Shown here piece by piece: positions 57,435 to 64,000 of a stretch of 64,000 nt of DNA. A program made the translations under genes and the position numbers. Under the pieces are notes generated by a model, which saw nothing but the letters and a program-made list of their open reading frames with translations, was not told the origin of the DNA and searched no databases. Source of the DNA: Apiospora phragmitis (lineage: Eukaryota > Ascomycota > Sordariomycetes > Amphisphaeriales > Apiosporaceae); contig JAQQWL010000011.1 in the NCBI GenBank assembly GCA_038363925.1, positions 434,001 to 498,000 on the forward strand. The letters run 5' to 3'. Each line of letters starts with the position of its first letter. Position 1 is the first letter of the stretch.

Positions 57435-59294
57435 ACGTATCCCATAAGCGAATATCCCATATAAGCGAATGTCCCACTTTTATAAATTTCCTCATAGCCT
57501 CAACCTTTTTTTATATTCTTTTACGTCCGAAAATACTATAACTTTAAAAAGAAAGTAATATAATTCTAACGCTTTAAGCGTTCTAAAAAGACTTAACTTT
57601 AAATATATAAAAAGCTATATTAATTTATTACGTTTTATCGAAAACTTTATAATATAAACGAAATAATTAACCTATACGACACGAAATATTTACGAATTCT
57701 TAAAAAATTTTAAATTCCGAAAAAAATGCAATTATTCGATATATTATTAATTTAAATACGCGATCGTTTCTTCCCCGATTAAATAATATAAAAGATATAA
57801 TAAATCAATTATTTAATTTACGCGACGCGAGACGCGTCGGTATTAATTAAGCCTTTAATTTCGTACGATAACAATTAAACCTCCGGACGCGTTTTAATTA
57901 AAGAATCGATTATTAAAAAGTTTTTTATAAAAATCCCGACGCGTATTACGCGTAGTTTACTTTTATATAAAATATAATTTATAAATACGGAATTTAAAAA
58001 AAGGATATTTATAATTTTAACGAAACCGGCTTTCTTATAAATTAAATCTCGTTCGAAATAATTATAACCACCTCCGATTAATACGAAAAGCTTAGAGTAA
58101 TATAATAAAAAAACCGGGAATAAGTTATAATTATTTAAGGCGTCAGATTATACGGTTACGCCATCCTTTTATATATCATTTTTACTAGGAAAACGCACCT
58201 TTTTTCCTAATACGAAAACAGCTTATTACTAAAGGACTAAGTGATCATAATTATTAAAAATAATTAAACCACGAATAAAAAAGGCGAGGACTAGATTCGA
58301 TACTTTAATTAATATATTAAGTCTCGTATAAAAAATCGTTATCGCCTCTTAGTTTTAAACGGCTATAAAAGCCATTACTTAATAATTTTCGAGCTCTATT
58401 ATAAAAAAAACTCGATTATTATACTTTATATACTTTCTTATTTATTATATAAGCTTTAACCTTTTAATATTAGCTATTTTTATATATTAAAAAAAACGTA
58501 TAAAAAAGAAATTAAATGTTTTATACGGGCGTATATTACTTATATTTTAAAGGAAGACTTCTTACTAGCGTTTTTAAAAGCGTTTTAAGCGATTTTCACC
58601 GTTTCGAATATACGAGAAGGCTTTTAAAAAACAGGACTCGTTCCATATAATTTAGAATATATTATTTTATAATTAGATATAAAGCTACGTATTTTAATAC
58701 TTCCGGGGACGTTTTTTAGCCTATTTATTCCTTAAGAATTAAAAACTTTAAACAACTTAATTAAAGTTTAATCCTAAACTAAATACGTTTAAAACCGTAT
58801 CTTACGGTATTAAAATAACTTTCTGACGTTTATTTTAATTAGTTTTAACCAGATTATAAAGGCTATAATATATATTATATACCGAGTTACTCTTTTAAAA
58901 AATAAAAACGCAATACTTCGAAAAATAAATAAAATACTTAGCCGGCGCCGCCGTACGAAAAAAAACGGCTATAAAATAAAGAATCACTTTATATATAAAT
59001 TAAAAAAGACCTATAGTTTTAAAAAAACGTTAATAAATAATTATAAAACGAATCGCGTCGAAGAAGTAATTATACGAGAATATTTAAGACACGCTTATAA
59101 CGCTATAAAATTTGCGGAAAGCCCGGGCATAATACGTATACTTATTAGAATAATATAGAAGTATTTAAAGATAAAAATTCCGATTAATTTTAATATATTA
59201 AATACGTTATAATAAAATTAATTTATATTTTATTAAAAAGGGTATAAAAAAATAGGATATTCGCTTATATAAGATATTCGCTTATAGGATACGT
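57435..59294 (+). mobile_element. Fot1/pogo-like Tc1/mariner element B, RIP-degraded
   Basis: 1.86 kb flanked by TA (57433-57434 and 59295-59296). The ends are ACGTATCCCATAAGCGAATA on the left and its inverse on the right (ATTCGCTTATAGGATACGT). The terminal repeat contains two copies of an ATAAGCGAAT unit. On the plus strand 58004-58033 reads DIYNFNETGF, the Fot1-type transposase signature with one change (D to N). The interior resembles element A in inverted orientation, but the terminal repeats differ. No functional ORF. Confidence 0.82.
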
Positions 59295-60047
59295 TAAAAT
59301 AAAATTTATACTTATAAGTATTTACTTAATATAATAAGTTATAAAAGGCGAGGGTTTAAAGCCATAAGTTTTATATTTATTTACCGGGTTTATTTTATAT
59401 TATATATATAAGTTTTTAATATTAAAGCGTATATTACTTTATCTCTTTTAAATATACGCTTAGTATATAACGTATATAAAGTTCTTTTTAACTTTAATAT
59501 ACTTTCGTTTTATATAAAACTAAACTATAGCGTATTATTGTATTAAACTATTTATTTATACGCCGTTTTAATAATATATTACGTTTTATTTTTATATTTT
59601 TATATATAATAATTAAATAAAAATCCTTTATTTCTATAAGGCTTTATTAAAATTACGAAACATATTATTATACTTTTTTTAAACCGCCCTTTAGTACTTT
59701 TTATCTATTATTTAATATAATTAATGTAAGAAAATTATTAAATTTATTAATTAAAAGAGGCTTTATAAACTCGTGAATTAAGTTTTTAATCGTTTTTATA
59801 TACTTAATTAATACGTTATTTAATTTTCCTTTAACGTAATAATAATAATACTAAATATACTTTTACTTTTTAAATACGTAAATTATTTTAATTTATAATT
59901 CTATTATTATATTATTTTTTAATATATTAGTAAATCTTTTTCATTACTAGCTTAGCTTTATTAATAAATTTTACGTATTAACGAGTTTTTTTCGTAACCT
60001 CGTTCACGGCTACGTATTTATTTTTCGTAACCGATAATATTAATATA

Positions 60048-60989
60048 CCCCACGGTCTAATTAACCACATAGTTTACTTAATTATTTTCTCGTAATTATT
60101 AATAACTAAGTTTATTTTATCTCTTTTTTACTATTTTATTATAATTAATAATTAAAAAGCGATATATAGTTAACGCTTTCGCTTCGAAAAAGTTTTAAAT
60201 TAAGTTTTTAATTTATAATATAAGTTTATAATATCCTTTATATAACTTTACGTTTTTAATATCGCGGCGGTACTTTATAATAAAATATACGATCATTAAT
60301 ATAAAAGCTTATTATTTTCGAAAAAAATATAATAATTTAATATATGTTTAATGGGCTTTCGTACGTACGTACAAGTAGGTTCTGGGTTTAATCGATGTTA
60401 TATTGCTATATTCTTTTATTCATATCTATCTCTAGTGCTAGCTACGAGGGGTATCGTATGCCCCTCTTAATGAAATAGAAAAGGGGTTCGTACGCGTAGG
60501 TACGTGGCACCCTTTTTAGAGTAATATAGAAAACCTTAGTTCCTACTGTTTTAATAATATATAATCGAACTAAATTCGCGATCGTTTCTTCCCCGAATAA
60601 ATAATATTAAAGATATAGCGAATTAATTATTCTTTTAACGTAACGCGAGACGCGTCGATATTAATTAAGCTTTTAATTTTATATAATAATAATTAAACCT
60701 TTAAACACGTTTTAATTAAAAAAATCGATTATTAAAAAATGTTTTATAAAATCCCGACGCGTATCACGTGTAATTTACTTTTATATAAAATATAATTAAT
60801 AAATATAAGATTTAAAAAGAGGATATTTATAACTTTAACGAGACCTGTTTTTTTATAAATTAAATCTCGTTTAAAATAATTATTATAACTTTTAATTAAT
60901 ACGAGAAATTAGAAATAATTTAATAAAAAAACCGGGAATAAGTTATAATTATTTAAAGCGTTAAATTATATAGTTATATTATCTTTTTA
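60048..60989 (+). mobile_element. Truncated Fot1-like element (A type), split by a solo LTR
   Basis: Begins after TA (60046-60047) with an element-A type terminal repeat (CCCCACGGTCTAATTAACCA) and runs plus-strand through the transposase signature DIYNFNETCF at 60822-60851. It stops at 60989 where another LTR starts. The solo LTR at 60345-60556 is nested inside. Without it about 730 bp of the element remain. Confidence 0.75.
60345..60556. mobile_element. Solo LTR, 212 bp, nested, with ATATA target duplication
   Basis: Starts TGTTTAATGGGC and ends CTGTTTTAATA, flanked by ATATA (60340-60344 and 60557-60561). Same family and orientation as the LTR at 55014. The terminal CA has become TA, a RIP-type change. 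It interrupts the truncated Fot1-like element, and the flanking transposon sequence resumes directly after the target duplication. Confidence 0.82.
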
Positions 60990-61197
60990 TATTAAAATCG
61001 CAGGAACTGAGGTTTTCTATATTACTTTAAACAGGGTGCCACGTACTTACGCGTACGAACCCCTTTCTTATTTTATTAAAAGGGGTATACGATACCCCTC
61101 ATAACTCGTATTAAAAATAGATATAAATAATAAAATATAACGATTAAACCCTAATTAAACCTAGAACTTATACGTATATACGAAAGCTTATTTAATA
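60990..61197 (+). mobile_element. Probable 5' LTR of a Copia-type element
   Basis: About 208 bp, the inverse complement of the solo LTRs (begins TATTAAAATCGCAGGAACTG, ends CGAAAGCTTATTTAATA). It lies immediately upstream of plus-strand retroelement coding relics, so it is best read as that element's 5' LTR. The two solo LTRs are then in the opposite orientation. Confidence 0.65.
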
Positions 61198-64000
61198 TTA
61201 ATTAATAGTTACCCGGGGCGATTATAAATTAATAAGAGTGAAGAGACGATTCTACGCCCTTACCGACGTAAGGGCGACCGTGTTAAGGAGCCCCGAGAAT
61301 TTTCGCCCGTTAGAGATTTAGAGGAAGAGCCGAACTAAATTAACCGTACGAGGAGGAACCCCTTTTCCCGAGTATATATTATAAAGAGAAGACCAGGTTC
61401 TAAATTATACGCGAAACCAGTTAAGCTATATATAATTATATACTTAAATAACCTTATTATATAATTTATAAGATAATAACCCTTATTAAAATAGAGTTAA
61501 TTATAATCAGCGAATCGAGACCGAGCCCGGATATACCGAACTTAGACAGACCGACGATTTTAAACCCCGAACTATTTACGTACGAAAAAGTTTCTTAAAA
61601 TACCGGGATCTTTTTAATAGTTTAAAAAAGAAACGTTAACCTCGCTTTTTAAGGATTCGAACTTTTAAAAATACCCTTTAAAAAAATAATACCTAAATTA
61701 CTTATAATATATTTTATATAATATTTTTTAAAATATTATATATTAAAAATAAAAAGAACGTTCCTTTAAAAGGCGTTTAATATAAATTTCGAAAAATAAA
61801 TTAAATATTAACTCGGTTAAATTAACTATATATTTTAAAAAAAGCTTTATTATTACCTTAAAAGAAACGGAATTAATATATTAATAAGCGGATCCTTTAA
61901 AAGCAAGCTTACATAATTAATACCACCGGCCGCTCTTATATACTAATAAGACCGACTAGCAGAACCGACTTTAAAAACCCGAAAAGAGGATATTCTATAC
62001 TCTTCCCTAGAATAAACAGTCGAATAACCGCCGCCTAAGCGAGAGACACCCGGTCTCTATACGAAATAATCGTCCGCGACACTACGGGACACTTTAAGCC
62101 TAACGTCCAACCCTAAATTTATAAATATATAAGCGTCGTAAAATATCGTCCCTTTTCCTTCTCTAACTCCGGTACCGCCGGACTAGACCGTACGATTATC
62201 TAGTCTAATATACGTTATAAAATACGATATCTTTTTAAACCGAGCTATTTATAATGGTAAAATCGATTAAAATAAAGTTATTACTTTTTCGAAAATATAA
62301 AAAAAATAAAAGAATTATATCGGCAAGCCGTATAATATCTTTTATAATAAAGTATAAATATTTATTAAAATATACCGACGGCTAGATATATTAAAAAACT
62401 AATACTATATAATCTTTTTAAATATTTTTTCCGGCCGTATAGAAGTATTTTATCTTAATTATATTAAACTCGAAAAGAAATAAAACGAGATATATCACCT
62501 TATAAATTTATACTTTAATACGATAATAAATTATGGATAATATTTTATAAATTAAATAATAACTTTTTTTATATAAATAAAAAATAAAAACGCCGAAAAA
62601 TAACTTATCGAAGTTTTAAAAATCCTGTTAAATAAGCTTTAACTCGTATAACGAACCTTTAAAAAAGGATTCGAAAAAGAGATCGCTTTTTATACCTTAA
62701 TTATACGAGCTTATCGAAAAGTTTTAAAGTTTATACCGGCCTTTATTAATTAAAAGCTAATATATAAAGCGTTATTTTCGGACTTTCGCGTATCGCTAAA
62801 TATAATAACGGACTAGATATTATCAAAATAATATTTAATAAAGGAACTATATCAAAACTCGGCTATAAATACGTACTTAATTAATAAACGGTTTATAAAT
62901 AATTATACGAGAGGAAACCGACCAGCTTACGGCAGCAAATTACCGTATAATAGCCGACTACTAGGACAGGAAAGGATCTAGCGACCCGCCGGCACTTTCC
63001 GACTAAGATTACCGTACAGGAACCGGAAGTTCGAACGAAGAACCTGCCGAATCTGCTATAAATAAGGCTATTAATCAATAAACCACCTAGCCGAAGAATA
63101 GTCCCGAATAAGGAATTAATATCTCTAAACGTGCAATAATATCGGATAAGGCCCCTTTTTTTAAAATAAGTACGAAACGTTCGTTTAAAATTAAGAAAAG
63201 GATAAAAAAGAGCTAGAAAATAACGAAGAGGAATACGAATACCTCGATCCGGAAGATGCACGATAAGGCATTACTTATTTAACGGACGCCGCGTTCTACC
63301 ACCGGCTTACTAGTGAGGATATCTACTCGGAAACTATCGTATAAGCCGACTAATTTAACCTTAACAGTCCGTATAACTAGACTTATTAAAGAAAGCTTTA
63401 GGATACCGGCGCCGCCTTATTTTTAATAGTCGGAAAGCCTTAAGTAGAGGCCTATGTACGAGAGAACCTAGAAGTACGAATCGACTAGACCCCGGGAAGC
63501 GTCGAGATTAAGTTCGGAAGCTTAAAGCCTATCTCGTTAATTAAAATAATCGATATATAGAACTTATTAAAAGTAATTAAATATTATATCTTAAATATTA
63601 TAACTTCTTTTTTATTTTTATTTTATAATATTAACCGGCTTAAAACGTATTATAATAATATTTTTAATTTTATTATATAAAAGGACGGCAAAATACTCCT
63701 TATAATTAAAAAATAAGGAAATCCGTTCTTTAATACCGGCCGTATAGAAACAACGTTATATTTTACCGAAAAATAACTTCGACACCTTTACCGACGGTTT
63801 AAATACTTTCGTATAAAGAAGCTCTATACGCTCTTAAAAAACGCCGGCTATAACGACGTTAACCTTGGTATTCTCGACGAGATCTAAAAGTTTTACTCCT
63901 AATATTAATCGTATAATCTAGCGTTATAAAGATTTAAATTCTCGTTATAAAATATATACGACTTTAATTACGAAATTATTATAAATATTATTTATATTAA
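61198..64000 (+). mobile_element. RIP-degraded LTR retrotransposon interior (Copia-type), cut by the window end
   Basis: Plus-strand relics in retroelement order: a charged gag-like stretch, a zinc-knuckle-like RKFERRTCRICYK followed by SINH near 63.03-63.08 kb, then near 63.78-63.89 kb RRFKYFRIKKLYTLLKNAG. The last resembles the gag-pre-integrase motif (HRRFGHPSVxRLxxLLK), followed by GYNDVNLGILDEI. RFKFSL and YDFNYEI near 63.93-63.99 kb match the start of the integrase core. Stops created by C-to-T changes are scattered throughout. The reverse transcriptase would lie beyond the window. Copia rather than Gypsy is a moderate inference from the motif order. Confidence 0.7.

Larger units (their letters stand above)
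54880..64000. repeat. AT-rich RIP-affected transposon block
   Basis: Base composition switches sharply near 54.88 kb to AT-rich DNA that continues to the window end. CA and TG dinucleotides almost vanish while TA is very frequent and CG persists, the pattern of RIP acting on CpA. No long ORF survives. The named elements below account for much of it. The stretches 54880-55013, 55189-55527 and 59295-60047 are AT-rich without an assignable element. Confidence 0.9.

Noticed and set aside
60985..61202. Solo-LTR interpretation of the inverted LTR at 60990-61197
   Set aside because: The 5 bp on its two sides (TTTTA and TTAAT) do not match, and retroelement coding relics follow directly, so a 5' LTR fits better.
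62893..63261. 122-codon minus-strand ORF inside the AT-rich block
   Set aside because: It is the complement of the gag/zinc-knuckle relic of the plus-strand retroelement; its hydrophobicity is an antisense effect.
1..64000. Starship giant transposon
   Set aside because: The island plus repeats suggested one, but no tyrosine-recombinase (DUF3435) captain, patatin, NLR or DUF3723 motif is visible.
1..64000. CRISPR array or bacterial operons
   Set aside because: No regularly spaced repeats; all genes have fungal intron structure or fungal families.

Overview
The window looks like nuclear DNA of a filamentous ascomycete (Pezizomycotina, probably Sordariomycetes). The reasons are short GT..AG introns (59-186 bp), Zn2Cys6 regulators, PTH11-type rhodopsin-fold membrane proteins, DUF1996, NmrA-like and tyrosinase genes, eukaryotic tRNA genes, and AT-rich transposon graveyards with the C-to-T signature of repeat-induced point mutation (RIP). 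All protein calls are by eye from motifs and have not been database-searched.

Layout. 0.4-2.0 kb: AAA+ ATPase. 2.2-7.8 kb: a hexokinase-family gene, a Zn2Cys6 regulator and a decayed glucosamine-6-phosphate deaminase, which together look like the remains of an N-acetylglucosamine catabolic cluster. 9-13 kb: an APC permease, a tRNA-Gly and a PTH11-like protein. 14.6-31.5 kb: a run of tailoring-type genes: secreted tyrosinase, BBE-type FAD oxidase, DUF1996 protein, methyltransferase relic, thioredoxin-reductase-like protein (GliT type), zinc-free MDR reductase, MFS exporter and NmrA-like protein. A second Zn2Cys6 regulator (ACR-2/Fungal_trans_2 type) lies divergent to the NmrA-like gene. 36.9-46 kb: an SDR without its catalytic tyrosine, a second PTH11-like gene, a second methyltransferase relic, a TIR transposon and a P450 relic. 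47.3-54.7 kb: a small secreted cysteine protein and three poorly known minus-strand genes. 54.9-64 kb: a nested, RIP-damaged transposon block.

No polyketide synthase, NRPS, terpene synthase or UstYa gene is present, so the tailoring genes form an orphan island. Pathway links between them are inference.

A dominant oddity is that about ten otherwise well-formed genes carry one or two single-base indels, often in runs of 4-7 identical bases. Correcting these indels gives reading frames of whole-codon length. Either the assembly has homopolymer errors or the island is under relaxed selection. A second layer of damage (C-to-T type stops and larger deletions in several relics) cannot be explained by run-length errors.
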